From Acinetobacter sp. NIPH 2699 (GTDB taxonomy: Bacteria; Pseudomonadota; Gammaproteobacteria; Pseudomonadales; Moraxellaceae): a DNA stretch of 64,000 nt. Positions 25,223-35,476 of the stretch are shown here, piece by piece. Numbering within the stretch: position 1 is the first letter of the stretch; every line of letters starts with the position of its first letter. The notes under the pieces were generated by a model. It was not told the DNA's origin. It ran no database searches and saw only the letters and a program-made list of their open reading frames with translations. The DNA is taken from contig NZ_JAKZGL010000014.1 in NCBI RefSeq assembly GCF_022549355.1, positions 1-64,000 on the forward strand, written 5' to 3'. The position numbers and the translations under genes are program-made.

Positions 25223-25663
25223 TTACTCCTCGACCTTACCGCCAGCTGCTTCAACAGCAGCTTTTGCGCCTTTAGTCAACGCAACACCTTGTACAGTGAA
25301 CGCGCGAGTGATTTCACCTGAAAGCACGATGCGAGCACGAATTTGGTCACGACGAACTACATTCGCAGCTTTTAAAGTTTCAAGGCTAACAACGTCACCT
25401 TCCACTTTATTCAATTCAGACAAACGTACTTCAGCAGTTTTCAAAGCAATTTGGCTAGTGAAGCCGAATTTTGGCAAACGACGATAAAGTGCTGTTTGAC
25501 CACCTTCAAAGCCTGGACGAACGCCACCGCTTTTACGTGATTTCTGACCTTTGACACCACGGCCACCAGTCTTACCAACGCCAGAACCAATACCACGGCC
25601 TAAACGACGGTTGTCACGCTTAGCACCTTCTGCTGGTGCAAGTTCATTTAAACGCAGAGTCAT
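25223..25663 (-). CDS. rplO: 50S ribosomal protein L15
   Basis: A 146-residue L15. The extended Gly/Arg-rich N-terminus ([20 protein letters not shown]) threads into 23S rRNA. The globular part follows from about residue 70. It is a late assembly protein of the 50S subunit. Gene order rpmD-rplO-secY is standard. Confidence 0.98.
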   Translation of the reverse strand: MTLRLNELAPAEGAKRDNRRLGRGIGSGVGKTGGRGVKGQKSRKSGGVRPGFEGGQTALYRRLPKFGFTSQIALKTAEVRLSELNKVEGDVVSLETLKAANVVRRDQIRARIVLSGEITRAFTVQGVALTKGAKAAVEAAGGKVEE

Positions 25664-25666
25664 GGC

Positions 25667-25843
25667 TTATTCCTCTACACTAACCATATAGTAAACTTTG
25701 TTGACCATACCACGGTTAGAAGGCGTATCTTGCACTTCTACAGTATGACCAATACGACGCAGACCTAAACCCTGTAGGCAAAGTTTATGATTTTTTAAAC
25801 GATGCGAAGAGGATTTAGTCTGGGTAACTTTAATCGTTTTCAT
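25667..25843 (-). CDS. rpmD: 50S ribosomal protein L30
   Basis: A 58-residue protein beginning [20 protein letters not shown], with the conserved [20 protein letters not shown] segment at about 26-45. It fits exactly between rpsE and rplO, 3 bp from rplO and 6 bp from rpsE. It is short and easily missed, but there is no doubt about identity. Confidence 0.97.
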   Translation of the reverse strand: MKTIKVTQTKSSSHRLKNHKLCLQGLGLRRIGHTVEVQDTPSNRGMVNKVYYMVSVEE

Positions 25844-25849
25844 GATTGA

Positions 25850-26347
25850 TTACCCTTGAATTTGTTCTACTGATAAACCACGTTTCGCAGCGACTTTCTC
25901 AGGAGAAGTCATATCACGCAAACCTTTAAAAGTTGCGTTTACTACATTCGCAGCATTGGTAGAACCGTAACATTTAGCAAGTACGTTATGTACACCTGCC
26001 GCTTCAAGAACAGCACGCATCGCGCCACCAGCGATAACGCCAGTACCTTCTGAAGCAGGTTGCATGTATACACGACTTGCGCCATGACGAGCATTCACAG
26101 GATGTTGTAAAGTAGTCCCCGCAAGGTCTACAGTAATCATGTTACGACGAGCAGCTTCAAGTGCTTTAGAAATAGCAGCTGGAACTTCACGTGCTTTACC
26201 ACGACCAAAACCTACGCGCCCATTACCATCACCCACAACAGTTAATGCTGTGAAAGAGAAGATACGACCACCCTTAACAACTTTGGCTACACGATCAACG
26301 GCAACCAGCTTTTCAACGAGACCTTCGTTTTGTTCAACTTTCGCCAT
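25850..26347 (-). CDS. rpsE: 30S ribosomal protein S5
   Basis: A 165-residue S5 with the N-terminal double-stranded RNA-binding fold ([20 protein letters not shown]) and the RNP-like [17 protein letters not shown] loop. S5 lies at the mRNA entry channel and influences decoding accuracy (ram and spectinomycin-resistance sites are in this loop in E. coli). Confidence 0.98.
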   Translation of the reverse strand: MAKVEQNEGLVEKLVAVDRVAKVVKGGRIFSFTALTVVGDGNGRVGFGRGKAREVPAAISKALEAARRNMITVDLAGTTLQHPVNARHGASRVYMQPASEGTGVIAGGAMRAVLEAAGVHNVLAKCYGSTNAANVVNATFKGLRDMTSPEKVAAKRGLSVEQIQG

Positions 26348-26349
26348 GA

Positions 26350-26700
26350 TTAGAACTCCAAGCCGCCTTCACGAGCAGCATCAGCCAAGGCTTTGATACG
26401 ACCATGATATTTAAAACCAGAACGGTCAAACGCAACTTTAGTAACGCCAGCTGCTTTAGCACGTTCTGCGATTAAAGCACCAACCTTAGTTGCTGCATCG
26501 ATATTACCAGTCGCACCACTACGCAAAGATGCATCCAAAGTTGAAGCTTGCGCTAAAACTTTGCCACCATCTGCTGAGATAACTTGAGCATAGATGTGAC
26601 GCGGAGTGCGGTTTACACACAAACGAGTCGCACCCAATGCACGAATGTGCAAGCGTGTGCTTTTCGCACGACGCAAACGGGTTTGTTTCTTTTCGTTCAT
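26350..26700 (-). CDS. rplR: 50S ribosomal protein L18
   Basis: A 116-residue L18 that binds 5S rRNA together with L5. The basic N-terminus ([20 protein letters not shown]) and the C-terminal [22 protein letters not shown] are both typical. Its stop is 2 bp from the rpsE start. Confidence 0.98.
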   Translation of the reverse strand: MNEKKQTRLRRAKSTRLHIRALGATRLCVNRTPRHIYAQVISADGGKVLAQASTLDASLRSGATGNIDAATKVGALIAERAKAAGVTKVAFDRSGFKYHGRIKALADAAREGGLEF

Positions 26701-26714
26701 AAGAACCTCGCGCC

Positions 26715-27248
26715 TTATTTCTTCTTAGCTTCTTTACGAAGAATAACTTCATCCGAATAACGAACACCTTTACCTTTATATGGTTCAGGAGAACGATATG
26801 CACGGATTTCCGCCGCCACTTGACCTAACAACTGCTTGTTTGCTGACTTCAATAAGATTTCAGTTGCAGTTGGAGTTTCCGCTGTTACACCTTCAGGTAA
26901 AGCGTAGTCAATCGGGTGTGAGTAACCAAGGTTAAGGTTTACAACAGTACCTTTAACCGCAGCTTTATAACCAACACCAACAAGCTGTAACTTACGTTCG
27001 AAGCCTTCACTAACACCTTTTACAAGGTTATTTAATACAGCGCGAGCAGTACCAGCTTGCATCCAAGCGTCTTTCGACTCTTTAGCTGGAGCAAGTTGAA
27101 GATTACCTTCTTCCTGTTTTAGCTCGACCAGCGCATGCAGGTTGAAAGACAATGTACCTTTGCTGCCTTTCACTTCGACCTGCCGGCCGTTCTGAGTAAC
27201 TGTTACACCATTCGGTACAGTTACTGGGGCTTTAGCCACACGAGACAT
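26715..27248 (-). CDS. rplF: 50S ribosomal protein L6
   Basis: A 177-residue L6 made of two homologous half-domains. It starts [15 protein letters not shown] and carries the signature [20 protein letters not shown] near the C-terminus. L6 lies near the sarcin-ricin loop and factor-binding site. Confidence 0.98.
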   Translation of the reverse strand: MSRVAKAPVTVPNGVTVTQNGRQVEVKGSKGTLSFNLHALVELKQEEGNLQLAPAKESKDAWMQAGTARAVLNNLVKGVSEGFERKLQLVGVGYKAAVKGTVVNLNLGYSHPIDYALPEGVTAETPTATEILLKSANKQLLGQVAAEIRAYRSPEPYKGKGVRYSDEVILRKEAKKK

Positions 27249-27261
27249 GAGGAATCACCTA

Positions 27262-27657
27262 TTAAGAAACAAAAGCAATAACTTCACCACCAACGCCCGC
27301 AGCACGTGCAGCGCGATCAGTCATGATGCCTTTGCTTGTAGAAACAATTGCAATACCCAAACCTTGCTTAACGCTAGGTAGTTTATCTTTACCACGGTAT
27401 TGGCGTAGGCCTGGACGGCTTACACGTTTAACCGTTTCGATAACTGGTTTGCCTTCGAAATATTTTAATGTAATTGTCAAAGTAGATTTAATCTCTTCTT
27501 GAGCAACTTCTACATTTGAAACATAACCTTCTTGTTGAAGTACGTTTGCAATTGCAACCTTCAACTTAGAAGACGGCATAGAAACAGTTTGTTTCTTTGC
27601 CATTTGTGCGTTACGAACACGGGTTAACATGTCGGCAACGGTATCTTGCATACTCAT
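27262..27657 (-). CDS. rpsH: 30S ribosomal protein S8
   Basis: A 131-residue S8, primary binder of the central 16S domain. It shows [20 protein letters not shown] and the C-terminal [20 protein letters not shown] motif. In E. coli S8 represses the spc operon at the rplX-rplE junction. No obvious S8-type helix was recognised at that junction here. Confidence 0.98.
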   Translation of the reverse strand: MSMQDTVADMLTRVRNAQMAKKQTVSMPSSKLKVAIANVLQQEGYVSNVEVAQEEIKSTLTITLKYFEGKPVIETVKRVSRPGLRQYRGKDKLPSVKQGLGIAIVSTSKGIMTDRAARAAGVGGEVIAFVS

Positions 27658-27668
27658 TTAGTCGCTCC

Positions 27669-27974
27669 TTACCAGCTTGCCTTAACAACGCCCGGTACAT
27701 CACCTTGCATTACTGTTTCACGTAGTTTGTTACGGCCTAGACCGAACTTACGGAAGTAACCATGAGGACGACCAGTTAAACCACAGCGGTTACGAAGACG
27801 CACTGGAGATGCATTACGTGGCAATGCCTGTAACTTTAACATCGCATTGAAACGTTCTTCTTCAGAAGCATTTACATTTGCAATCGTTGCTTTTAATTCA
27901 GCACGTTTCGCAGCGTATTTAGCAACTGTTTGTTCGCGTTTCAATTCGCGATTAATCATACCTTTCTTAGCCAT
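27669..27974 (-). CDS. rpsN: 30S ribosomal protein S14, zinc-free form
   Basis: A 101-residue S14 without the CxxC pairs of the short zinc type, so it is the long zinc-independent form. The C-terminal [20 protein letters not shown] is the diagnostic motif. It is located between rplE (9 bp) and rpsH (11 bp). Confidence 0.98.
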   Translation of the reverse strand: MAKKGMINRELKREQTVAKYAAKRAELKATIANVNASEEERFNAMLKLQALPRNASPVRLRNRCGLTGRPHGYFRKFGLGRNKLRETVMQGDVPGVVKASW

Positions 27975-27983
27975 ATCGACCTC

Positions 27984-28520
27984 TTATTTGAACGGGAAGC
28001 CGAATGCACGCATAAGCGCACGGCCTTCGTCATCGCTACGAGCAGTGGTCGTAATCGTGATATCTAAACCACGGATACGATCAATTTTGTCAAAATCGAT
28101 TTCAGGGAAAACGATTTGCTCTTTTAAACCCATAGAGTAGTTACCACGACCATCAAATGATTTCGCTGAGAAACCACGGAAGTCACGGATACGAGGGATT
28201 GCGATAGAGATCAAACGATCCAAGAATTCGTACATTTGGTCGCCACGTAAAGTAACTTTACAACCAATTGGCCAACCATCACGGATTTTGAAACCAGCAA
28301 TCGATTTACGAGCAAGCGTCACAACTGGTTTTTGACCAGCAATGAGTTGCATATCAGCAACAGCACCATCTAATAATTTCTTATCAGTTGCAGCTGCGCC
28401 TACACCCATGTTAAGGGTGATTTTTGTGATGCGAGGAATTTCCATCACATTCTTAATGCCAAGTTCTTCTAGTAACTTTGCTTTAAGTTCGTCATTGTAA
28501 CGTGCTTTAAGTCTGGCCAT
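27984..28520 (-). CDS. rplE: 50S ribosomal protein L5
   Basis: A 178-residue L5, part of the 5S rRNP and of intersubunit bridge B1b with S13. Conserved segments are [15 protein letters not shown] and [20 protein letters not shown]. It starts 15 bp after rplX. Confidence 0.98.
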   Translation of the reverse strand: MARLKARYNDELKAKLLEELGIKNVMEIPRITKITLNMGVGAAATDKKLLDGAVADMQLIAGQKPVVTLARKSIAGFKIRDGWPIGCKVTLRGDQMYEFLDRLISIAIPRIRDFRGFSAKSFDGRGNYSMGLKEQIVFPEIDFDKIDRIRGLDITITTTARSDDEGRALMRAFGFPFK

Positions 28521-28535
28521 TGCCTTTTCAACCTA

Positions 28536-28853
28536 TTACTTCGCTGCCGCCACTGATTCACCATTTGATTTGAATACACGAGTTTTCGCGCCATCAATCA
28601 CTTGGTAACCAACACGGTCAGCCTTTTGGGTTGTAGCATTAAAAACTGCCACGTTTGAAATATGAAGCGAAGCTTCCTGAGTAACAATACCGCCTTCGGC
28701 GCCAGTTACACGGTTTGGCTTCTGGTGCTTCTTCACTAAGTTAAGGCCTTCAACCTTAACTCGATCTTCAGAAACAGACAAAACGATACCTTGTTTGCCT
28801 TTCTCTTTACCTGCGATCACAATTACTTGATCGCCTTTTTTAATCTTAGCCAT
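28536..28853 (-). CDS. rplX: 50S ribosomal protein L24
   Basis: A 105-residue L24 with the KOW motif at the N-terminus ([18 protein letters not shown]). It is an assembly-initiator protein of the 50S subunit located at the tunnel exit. It lies 9 bp after rplN. Confidence 0.98.
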   Translation of the reverse strand: MAKIKKGDQVIVIAGKEKGKQGIVLSVSEDRVKVEGLNLVKKHQKPNRVTGAEGGIVTQEASLHISNVAVFNATTQKADRVGYQVIDGAKTRVFKSNGESVAAAK

Positions 28854-28862
28854 GATTGCCTC

Positions 28863-29231
28863 TTATAGAACTTCAGGAGCCAATGAAATGATTTTCATGA
28901 ACTGTTCAGTACGAAGTTCACGAGTCACCGGTCCGAAGATACGAGTAGCAATCGGAGCTTTATTGTTGTTCAAAATTACAGCAGCGTTATCATCAAAACG
29001 GATCACAGATCCATCTGGACGACGAATGCCGAACTTTGTACGAACAACTACAGCATTCATTACGTCACCTTTTTTAACACGTGCGCGTGGAATTGCTTCT
29101 TTTACAGTAACTTTAATAATGTCGCCAACAGAAGCATAACGACGGTGTGAACCACCTAGTACTTTGATACATTGTACGCGGCGTGCACCACTGTTGTCTG
29201 CTACGTCGAGCATACTTTCGGTTTGAATCAT
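28863..29231 (-). CDS. rplN: 50S ribosomal protein L14
   Basis: A 122-residue L14 beginning [20 protein letters not shown], the exact family length and start. An in-frame ATG at 29264 would add 11 residues outside the family and lies in the hairpin region upstream. GGAG is placed 8-9 nt before the chosen ATG. L14 forms bridges B5/B8 and binds the silencing factor RsfS. It is the first gene of the spc block. Confidence 0.97.
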   Translation of the reverse strand: MIQTESMLDVADNSGARRVQCIKVLGGSHRRYASVGDIIKVTVKEAIPRARVKKGDVMNAVVVRTKFGIRRPDGSVIRFDDNAAVILNNNKAPIATRIFGPVTRELRTEQFMKIISLAPEVL

Positions 29232-29250
29232 TGCCCTACTCCAAAACCGA

Positions 29251-29308
29251 GCATCACCGGTCACAATTTCGAAAGGCTCAAAGAGTACTCGAAATCGCCC
29301 GATGATGC
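29251..29308 (-). promoter_or_regulatory. Intercistronic hairpin between rpsQ and rplN
   Basis: A 92-bp gap here is the longest inside the superoperon. It holds an outer stem GCATCA/TGATGC extended by CGG/CCG, and an inner stem ATTTCGA/TCGAAAT with a loop carrying CTC/GAG. No T tract follows, so it is not a terminator. It marks the S10/spc boundary and could be a processing or ribosomal-protein binding site. Confidence 0.6.
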
Positions 29309-29323
29309 AACAAGAACGTCTAA

Positions 29324-29581
29324 TTACTCAGCAGCTGCTTCAACGACTTCCACTAAAGCCCAAGCTTTAGTTTTAGAAATTGGGCGGCTTTCTTTAATGG
29401 TCACTAAGTCGCCGATTTTAGCAACGTTGTTCTCATCATGAGCGTGTAATTTAGTTGAACGGCGGATTGATTTGCCATACAACGGGTGTTGAACACGGCG
29501 TTCAATAAGCACAACAATAGACTTGTCCATTTTGTCGCTTACGACTTTGCCGGTTAACGTGCGGACTGTTTTTTCACTCAT
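29324..29581 (-). CDS. rpsQ: 30S ribosomal protein S17
   Basis: An 85-residue S17 (OB fold) that stabilises the 5' domain of 16S rRNA. It shows [20 protein letters not shown] and the loop [18 protein letters not shown]. Its ATG overlaps the rpmC stop by 4 bp. It is the last gene of the S10 block. Confidence 0.98.
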   Translation of the reverse strand: MSEKTVRTLTGKVVSDKMDKSIVVLIERRVQHPLYGKSIRRSTKLHAHDENNVAKIGDLVTIKESRPISKTKAWALVEVVEAAAE

Positions 29582-29775
29582 TGTCCGTTCCCCTGTTTTT
29601 CGGTAAGGAGTGTCTTGATACGAGCAATTGTCTTACGAGCAATTTGCACTTCATGCGATTTGCCTAATTGACCAGTTGCTTTCGCCATACGAAGACGGAA
29701 TTGGTTAAGCTGTTGCTCATCAAGCAAAGCTTTCAACTCTTCTACCGATTTTTCACGTAGATCTTTAGTTTTCAT
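29578..29775 (-). CDS. rpmC: 50S ribosomal protein L29
   Basis: A 65-residue two-helix protein beginning [20 protein letters not shown] and ending QGNGQ. With L23 it forms the docking site at the tunnel exit. It overlaps rplP by 1 bp and rpsQ by 4 bp, implying translational coupling of all three. Confidence 0.98.
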   Translation of the reverse strand: MKTKDLREKSVEELKALLDEQQLNQFRLRMAKATGQLGKSHEVQIARKTIARIKTLLTEKQGNGQ

Positions 29776-30188
29776 TACATTACCGTCCGAGTCACGATAG
29801 TGGTTTTAAACGGAAGTTTAGCTGCAGCCAAAGCAAATGCTTCGCGCGCCAATTCTTCGTTAACACCTTCAATTTCGTACAGGATCTTACCTGGTTGAAT
29901 CTGACAAACCCAGTATTCCACACTACCCTTACCTTTACCCATACGAACTTCTAATGGTTTTTCAGTAATTGGTTTGTCCGGGAATACACGGATGAAGATT
30001 TTACCACCACGTTTAATACGACGGCTAATGGTACGACGTGCAGCTTCAATCTGACGCGCAGTCATACGACCACGTTCAGTTGCTTTGATTGCAATCGAAC
30101 CAAATGATACTGTACTACCACGATGCGCTAGACCAGTGTTACGGCCTTTGTGCACTTTACGGAATTTGGTACGTTTAGGTTGCAACAT
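29775..30188 (-). CDS. rplP: 50S ribosomal protein L16
   Basis: A 137-residue L16 placing its basic N-terminus ([20 protein letters not shown]) near the A-site tRNA elbow. The [20 protein letters not shown] motif near residues 65-85 contains the arginine that YcfD hydroxylates in E. coli. It starts 3 bp after rpsC. Confidence 0.98.
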   Translation of the reverse strand: MLQPKRTKFRKVHKGRNTGLAHRGSTVSFGSIAIKATERGRMTARQIEAARRTISRRIKRGGKIFIRVFPDKPITEKPLEVRMGKGKGSVEYWVCQIQPGKILYEIEGVNEELAREAFALAAAKLPFKTTIVTRTVM

Positions 30189-30191
30189 GGA

Positions 30192-30944
30192 TTATTCTCC
30201 CTTGTCAGCAGCACGGTCATTGCGACGACCACGACGCTCTTGACCTTCACCACGACCACGACCACGTTTAGCTGGACGATCTTCAGCAGGAGCAGGGTTC
30301 ATGACTTGTTTCATGCCACCTAAGATCTCGCCACGGAAAATCCAAACTTTAACACCAATCGTACCGTAAGTTGTTTCAGCGCGCACAGTTGCGTAGTCGA
30401 TGTCCGCACGAAGTGTATGCAAAGGTACACGACCTTCACGATACCATTCAGTACGAGCAATCTCTGCGCCACCAAGACGACCAGAAACCTCAACTTTGAT
30501 ACCTTTAGCGCCAGCACGCATGGTGTTTTGAACCGCACGCTTCATAGCACGACGGAACATCACACGCTTTTCTAATTGTGAAGCAATCGCTTCAGCAACT
30601 AAACGCGCGTCCAAGTCAGGGCGATCAATTTCATTGATGCTAACTTGAGCTGGAACACCCATAATAGTGGTGAGTTCACGCTGTAATTTCTCAATGTCTT
30701 CGCCTTTTTTACCGATTACGATACCAGGACGAGCAGTGCTAATTGTTACTTTAGCAGCGCCAGTAGGACGTTCGATAAGAATATTGCTGATCATCGCACT
30801 CTTAAGTTTTTTATTCAAAAACTCACGAACTTGAAGATCTTTAAGCAAGTATTCAGCGTATTGTTTCGGACTCGCATACCAGTTAGCGTTATGGCGTTTC
30901 ACAACACCCAGGCGGATACCGATTGGATGAACCTTCTGACCCAT
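30192..30944 (-). CDS. rpsC: 30S ribosomal protein S3
   Basis: A 250-residue S3 of the mRNA entry channel with a type II KH domain ([20 protein letters not shown]). The C-terminal tail is longer than in E. coli (233) and rich in Arg/Gly ([20 protein letters not shown]). The extra tail is common in Acinetobacter-like S3 as far as I recall. It starts 1 bp after rplV. Confidence 0.97.
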   Translation of the reverse strand: MGQKVHPIGIRLGVVKRHNANWYASPKQYAEYLLKDLQVREFLNKKLKSAMISNILIERPTGAAKVTISTARPGIVIGKKGEDIEKLQRELTTIMGVPAQVSINEIDRPDLDARLVAEAIASQLEKRVMFRRAMKRAVQNTMRAGAKGIKVEVSGRLGGAEIARTEWYREGRVPLHTLRADIDYATVRAETTYGTIGVKVWIFRGEILGGMKQVMNPAPAEDRPAKRGRGRGEGQERRGRRNDRAADKGE

Positions 30945-30945
30945 A

Positions 30946-31278
30946 TCAAACCCCTACCTTAACGGTGATGTGACAAGTACGCTTAGTAATACGATCTGCA
31001 CGGCCTTTAGCACGTGGCATGATACGTTTAAGGCTTACACCTTCATCAACGTAAATCGTAGTTACCTTAAGGTCATCAACATCTAAGCTGTTATTGTGTT
31101 CAGCATTCGCGATCGCAGATTCAAGTGCTTTTTTAACAAGCACAGCCGCTTTCTTGTTGCTGAAATTTAGAATATCTAGCGCGCGTGCGATCGATTTACC
31201 ACGGATCAAATCAGCAACTAAACGTGCTTTCTGTGCCGAGATAGCGGCACCGCGTAATTTTGCAGTTACTTCCATCAT
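30946..31278 (-). CDS. rplV: 50S ribosomal protein L22
   Basis: A 110-residue L22 (109 if the second Met is used) whose beta-hairpin lines the exit-tunnel constriction. The hairpin tip is [20 protein letters not shown], the macrolide-resistance region in other bacteria. It starts 8 bp after rpsS. Confidence 0.97.
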   Translation of the reverse strand: MMEVTAKLRGAAISAQKARLVADLIRGKSIARALDILNFSNKKAAVLVKKALESAIANAEHNNSLDVDDLKVTTIYVDEGVSLKRIMPRAKGRADRITKRTCHITVKVGV

Positions 31279-31286
31279 AGCACCTA

Positions 31287-31562
31287 TTAACGTTTAGACT
31301 TCTTATCAACACCGTGACCACGATAGGTACGAGTTGGCGCGAATTCACCGAGTTTATGACCAACCATATGCTCAGAAATAATTACTGGAACATGGTTACG
31401 ACCATTGTGAACAGAAATTGTTAAACCAACAAAGTCTGGTAGGATCATTGAACGACGTGACCAAGTTTTGATCGGCTTACGGTTGTTAGCAGCAATAGCA
31501 GCTTCAACTTTAGCGAACAAATGTGCGTCGACGAATGGACCTTTTTTTAATGAACGAGGCAT
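31287..31562 (-). CDS. rpsS: 30S ribosomal protein S19
   Basis: A 91-residue S19 of the 30S head, partner of S13 in bridge B1a. It starts [20 protein letters not shown] and carries the [21 protein letters not shown]-terminal signature. Confidence 0.98.
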   Translation of the reverse strand: MPRSLKKGPFVDAHLFAKVEAAIAANNRKPIKTWSRRSMILPDFVGLTISVHNGRNHVPVIISEHMVGHKLGEFAPTRTYRGHGVDKKSKR

Positions 31563-31574
31563 TATTCAGATTCC

Positions 31575-32399
31575 TTACTTGACGCGACGGTCGCGAATAA
31601 TCATCTTAGTCGTACGCTTATTGGTACGTGTCTTGTACCCTTTAGCTTTTTGACCCCATGGACTTACAGGCTGAATACCTTTGTTACGTCCTTCACCACC
31701 ACCGTGTGGATGGTCAACTGGGTTCATCGCCATACCACGAACGGTAGGACGAATACCACGCCAGCGTGAAGCACCAGCTTTACCCAGTGAACGAAGGTTG
31801 CTTTCTTGGTTAGAAACTTCACCAATGACAGCACGACATTCAACATGGATTTTGCGCATTTCACCTGAACGTAAACGAACGATAGCGTAAGAACCATCAC
31901 GACCCAACAATTGAACTGAAGTACCAGCAGAACGCGCTAATTGAGCACCTTTACCGATTTTAAGTTCAAGGTTATGCAGGGTAGAACCGATTGGCATGTT
32001 ACGAAGTGGCAAGCAGTTACCTGGACGAATTGGAGCATCGTTACCAGATTGAACTTTATCACCAGCACGCAAGCCTTTAGGCGCAATGATATAACGACGT
32101 TCACCATCAGCATATAGAACTAAAGCAATATGCGCTGTACGGTTAGGATCGTATTCAATACGCTCTACAGTCGCTGGAATACCATCTTTATTACGTTTAA
32201 AGTCAACAATACGATAGTTTTGTTTATGACCACCACCTACATGACGTGTAGTGATGTGACCATTATTATTACGACCACCAGTACGTTTTTTAGCTTCAAC
32301 CAACGGCGCATAAGGTGCACCTTTGTGGAGATGGCTATGAACCACTTTCTCTACAAAGCGACGTCCTGGAGACGTTGGCTTACATTTTTGAATTGGCAT
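31575..32399 (-). CDS. rplB: 50S ribosomal protein L2
   Basis: A 274-residue L2, the largest core 50S protein, needed for subunit joining and the peptidyl-transferase centre. The conserved [20 protein letters not shown] contains the catalytic-centre-proximal His (HPHGGGEG). Confidence 0.98.
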   Translation of the reverse strand: MPIQKCKPTSPGRRFVEKVVHSHLHKGAPYAPLVEAKKRTGGRNNNGHITTRHVGGGHKQNYRIVDFKRNKDGIPATVERIEYDPNRTAHIALVLYADGERRYIIAPKGLRAGDKVQSGNDAPIRPGNCLPLRNMPIGSTLHNLELKIGKGAQLARSAGTSVQLLGRDGSYAIVRLRSGEMRKIHVECRAVIGEVSNQESNLRSLGKAGASRWRGIRPTVRGMAMNPVDHPHGGGEGRNKGIQPVSPWGQKAKGYKTRTNKRTTKMIIRDRRVK

Positions 32400-32410
32400 A
32401 ATTCTCGTCC

Positions 32411-32731
32411 TTATTCCGCTGCGTTTTCAGCGGTATCGCCCAAGTCAGCCATTTCAACATCTTGGCCAGCTTTCAGGGTGACGTATGCTTTTTTCACATC
32501 AGAACGGCGTCCTAATGTTTTACCAAAGCGTTTTGTTTTACCTTTAGTGATCGTTGTATTTACTTTAACAACTTCCACACCAAAGAGCTGCTCAACTGCT
32601 TTTTTGATTTCAAGTTTGTTGGCATTAAGCGCAACCTTGAACACTTGAACACCAGCAGTATCACCTAAAACTTGTGCTTTTTCTGAGAATACTGGTCCTT
32701 GAAGGACTTGATAGATACGTTCGTTGTTCAT
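32411..32731 (-). CDS. rplW: 50S ribosomal protein L23
   Basis: A 106-residue L23, the main docking site for trigger factor and SRP at the tunnel exit. It shows [20 protein letters not shown] and the [20 protein letters not shown] hairpin. Its ATG overlaps the rplD stop by 4 bp. Confidence 0.98.
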   Translation of the reverse strand: MNNERIYQVLQGPVFSEKAQVLGDTAGVQVFKVALNANKLEIKKAVEQLFGVEVVKVNTTITKGKTKRFGKTLGRRSDVKKAYVTLKAGQDVEMADLGDTAENAAE

Positions 32732-33330
32732 CCGAGTTCTACCTCAATTTTCTTAGCAGCAGCTACAGACATTACAACCTTATCAAATGCGATCAAGCTA
32801 ACAGGATCAATCGCAGTTGCATCTACCACATCTACGTGTGGAAGGTTGCGCGCTGCAAGATACAAGTTCTCATCTACAGCATCTGTAATGATCAATGCAC
32901 GAGTTGCATTCAAGTCGTTAAGTTTAGCAAGCAAGTCTTTAGTTTTTGGAGCTGCAACAGCAAACTCTTCAACTAACACAAGGCGATCTTGGCGAACAAG
33001 TTCAGCTAAGATACATTGCATTGCGCCGCGATACATCTTACGGTTTACTTTTTGAGACCAATCTTGTGGGCGAGCAGCAAAAGTTTTACCACCACCTACC
33101 CAGATCGGGCTACGAATAGAACCCGCACGAGCGCGACCAGTACCTTTTTGACGGAATGGTTTTTTACCACCGCCAGAAACATCTGCACGTGATTTGTGAG
33201 CACGAGTACCTTGACGACCACCAGCTAAATAAGCTGTAACAACTTGGTGTACAAGAGCTTCGTTAAATTCACGTCCGAAAGCAACTTCAGACAATTCAAC
33301 AGCAGAGCCGGAAACAGTTTTTAAATTCAC
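32728..33330 (-). CDS. rplD: 50S ribosomal protein L4
   Basis: A 200-residue L4. The long tunnel loop is the Gly/Arg/Lys-rich segment around residues 45-95 ([20 protein letters not shown]). In E. coli L4 also represses the S10 operon through its leader; the leader at 34350-34511 has three hairpins but no proven L4 site. Confidence 0.98.
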   Translation of the reverse strand: MNLKTVSGSAVELSEVAFGREFNEALVHQVVTAYLAGGRQGTRAHKSRADVSGGGKKPFRQKGTGRARAGSIRSPIWVGGGKTFAARPQDWSQKVNRKMYRGAMQCILAELVRQDRLVLVEEFAVAAPKTKDLLAKLNDLNATRALIITDAVDENLYLAARNLPHVDVVDATAIDPVSLIAFDKVVMSVAAAKKIEVELG

Positions 33331-33341
33331 AGTATTTCCCC

Positions 33342-33980
33342 TCAGGCCTTGATGGTAGGACGCACGATAACGTCACCGCCAGTTGAACCAGGAATAGCAC
33401 CCTTAACAACTAAAACAGAACGTTCAGCGTCAATAGATACAATCTCAAGACCTTGAACTGTTACGCGTTCATCACCTAAGTGACCGGCCATTTTCTTGCC
33501 TTTGAACACGCGACCAGGTGTCTGGTTTTGACCTGTAGAACCTAATACACGGTGAGATAATGAGTTACCATGAGTAGCATCTTGCGTACGGAAGTTCCAA
33601 CGCTTAACACCACCTTGGAAGCCCTTACCTTTTGATTGACCAGTTACGTCAACAACTTGACCAACTGTAAACATGTCAACACCGATAGAACCACCAACTT
33701 CACGACCGTCAAGCTCAGCTTCAGTAACACGGAACTCTTTAACCAAACGACCAGCAGCAACACCCGCTTTCGCGAAGTGACCTTTCTGAGCGTTAGTTAC
33801 GCGCGATTCGCGACGTTCACCAGTAGTTACTTGAATTGCTTGATAACCATCAGTTTCAAGTGTTTTGATTTGCGTAATGCGGTTTGGATCGACTTCGATA
33901 ACTGTAACAGGTACAGATACACCAGCATCTGTAAAGATGCGAGTCATACCACATTTGCGACCGACTAAACCAATAGCCAT
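33342..33980 (-). CDS. rplC: 50S ribosomal protein L3
   Basis: A 212-residue L3 beginning [20 protein letters not shown], the family start. An ATG two codons upstream (33986) is possible, but GAGG spacing and family length favour 33980. It contains the methylated-Gln loop near the peptidyl-transferase centre (QGLEIVSI follows). L3 initiates 50S assembly. Confidence 0.96.
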   Translation of the reverse strand: MAIGLVGRKCGMTRIFTDAGVSVPVTVIEVDPNRITQIKTLETDGYQAIQVTTGERRESRVTNAQKGHFAKAGVAAGRLVKEFRVTEAELDGREVGGSIGVDMFTVGQVVDVTGQSKGKGFQGGVKRWNFRTQDATHGNSLSHRVLGSTGQNQTPGRVFKGKKMAGHLGDERVTVQGLEIVSIDAERSVLVVKGAIPGSTGGDVIVRPTIKA

Positions 33981-34037
33981 GTGCATAAACCTCTAAAAAA
34001 GCGGCCTAATTAACTTAACGTTAATCAACCGAAAGCC

Positions 34038-34349
34038 TTAACCCAAAGCGATCTGAACATCTACACCAGCAGCAAGATCTAACTTCATCAATGCATCAAC
34101 AGTTTTATCTGTTGGTTGAACGATATCGATCAAACGTTTGTATGTGCGGATTTCATACTGATCACGTGCGTCTTTGTTGACGTGTGGTGAAGTAAGAACG
34201 TTGAAGCGTTCGATGCGAGTAGGCATCGGAATTGGACCACACACTTGTGCGCCAGTACGCTTAGCGGTTTCTACGATCTCTTGAGCAGATTGATCAATCA
34301 GACGATGATCAAAAGACTTCAAACGGATACGAATTCTCTGGTTAGACAT
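34038..34349 (-). CDS. rpsJ: 30S ribosomal protein S10 / NusE
   Basis: A 103-residue S10 beginning [20 protein letters not shown]. An in-frame ATG 12 codons upstream (34385) does not match the family and was discarded. Besides its role in the 30S head, S10 is NusE, which binds NusB/NusG in antitermination and transcription-translation coupling. It is the first gene of the superoperon. Confidence 0.97.
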
Positions 34350-34511
34350 ACCAGTAAACTCCAAGCCAAATATATAAAGAATCACCCATGACGCACCTCA
34401 CCTTTTTTTTGGCAAGTGTCAAGGGCAGTGAAAATCACTATGGTCGTGATCGATGCCACGACTGTCATGCATTTACTACTTTACTCGCAGTAAACGCCCT
34501 CCTATTGAGGG
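34350..34511 (-). promoter_or_regulatory. Structured leader of the S10 operon
   Basis: About 160 nt between the predicted transcription start and rpsJ. On the minus strand, in order: CCCTC-AATAG-GAGGG at the very 5' end (34497-34511), GTCGTG/CACGAC (34443-34462) and AGTGA/TCACT (34427-34439). Gammaproteobacterial S10 leaders can mediate L4 autoregulation; the homology was not established here. Confidence 0.55.
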
Positions 34512-34517
34512 ACGCTC

Positions 34518-34546
34518 ATTATAGCGATTGTTTAAGTCTTATGCAA
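34518..34546 (-). promoter_or_regulatory. S10 operon promoter
   Basis: On the minus strand: -35 TTGCAT (34541-34546), 17-bp spacer, -10 TATAAT (34518-34523, consensus). It is the only strong promoter seen upstream of the roughly 13.5-kb ribosomal cluster. Confidence 0.85.
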
Positions 34547-34579
34547 TTCTTCTTTTTTATTTTTAGATTTTAAGTCGTC

Positions 34580-35308
34580 TTATGCACTGACCACATAGTC
34601 TATCGCTTGATTAAGCAAACGATTTCCCTGCTCAAACTTACTTTTCAGAGTTCTTTTTAGCTCAGACATCGGTTGCACATACTCCCCATTAAACACAGCC
34701 GCATCCTCCTCATTCTCTATCAGAAGATGCAAAGCATGCGGTGTAATTTCAGGGTGAAATTGAAAACCAAGCACGTTACGTCCAATTTGGTACATCTGAT
34801 TGCGACACACTTTATTTTCAGCCAAGTGCACACCACCGCGCGGAATTTCAAAGGTCTCACTATGCCACTGCATAATGTTAATTTTCTCAGGAATTTGAAA
34901 ACAATTTTCAGGGATATGTGATGCTCGCCCCACATCCATCCAACCCAATTCTTGATGTGGATTTCGACTAACAGCCGCCCCCAACGCATTTGCAATCAAC
35001 TGACCACCCAAGCATAAGCCAATCGCTGGCTTACCCGCAGCCAAATAGCGACGCAGCCATCTTTTTTCTAGCTTCAACCACGGATAATTCACCTCATCGT
35101 TAACACTCATGGTTCCACCCATAATGATCAGTAAATCAACCTCATCCACCCGAGGTAATGCCTCCAATTCAAGTGGTAAATCAACGGGTAAAGCAAAAAA
35201 TTCAGTTGCGGTAATTTTTGCCCGATTTGCCTTTAAGAAATCATAACAACTACCAAAACCTTCACCTGCGATGTGCTGAAAATAATGCACTCTTAAATGC
35301 GACTTCAT
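34580..35308 (-). CDS. Class I glutamine amidotransferase-like protein
   Basis: A 242-residue single-domain GATase1 protein. The nucleophile elbow is GLCLGGQLIANALGA (Cys near residue 98), and the catalytic His-Glu pair is in FQFHPEIT. The preceding LLIIMGGTMSVNDEVNYPWL is typical of the stand-alone GMP synthase-like GATases (COG0518). These hydrolyse gamma-glutamyl compounds or glutamine; the substrate is unknown here. A possible Fur box lies 20 bp upstream of the ATG. The gene's 3' end faces the S10 promoter. Confidence 0.85.
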   Translation of the reverse strand: MKSHLRVHYFQHIAGEGFGSCYDFLKANRAKITATEFFALPVDLPLELEALPRVDEVDLLIIMGGTMSVNDEVNYPWLKLEKRWLRRYLAAGKPAIGLCLGGQLIANALGAAVSRNPHQELGWMDVGRASHIPENCFQIPEKINIMQWHSETFEIPRGGVHLAENKVCRNQMYQIGRNVLGFQFHPEITPHALHLLIENEEDAAVFNGEYVQPMSELKRTLKSKFEQGNRLLNQAIDYVVSA

Positions 35309-35328
35309 GCGCGAAAACCTATTATCGT

Positions 35329-35347
35329 TAGAATGATAATAATTCTT
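35329..35347. promoter_or_regulatory. Candidate Fur box
   Basis: TAGAATGATAATAATTCTT matches the 19-bp Fur consensus GATAATGATAATCATTATC at 14 positions by eye and has the inverted arms AGAAT/ATTCT. It sits upstream of the GATase gene. Confidence 0.4.
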
Positions 35348-35476
35348 AGCAAAAATAAAGCCAGTTTGAGGTCAGAGTGTTCGATCTGTACCGATTCTGT
35401 ACAAAACGTGCAAATCACTGGCAGCTTTGTTTATTTTCTCTTAACCTAAGTCATTATATTGTGTTGATTTTGCCCC

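Noticed and set aside
32130..32648. 172-codon plus-strand frame over rplB/rplW
   Set aside because: Antisense to two highly conserved ribosomal genes with no ribosome site or family resemblance.
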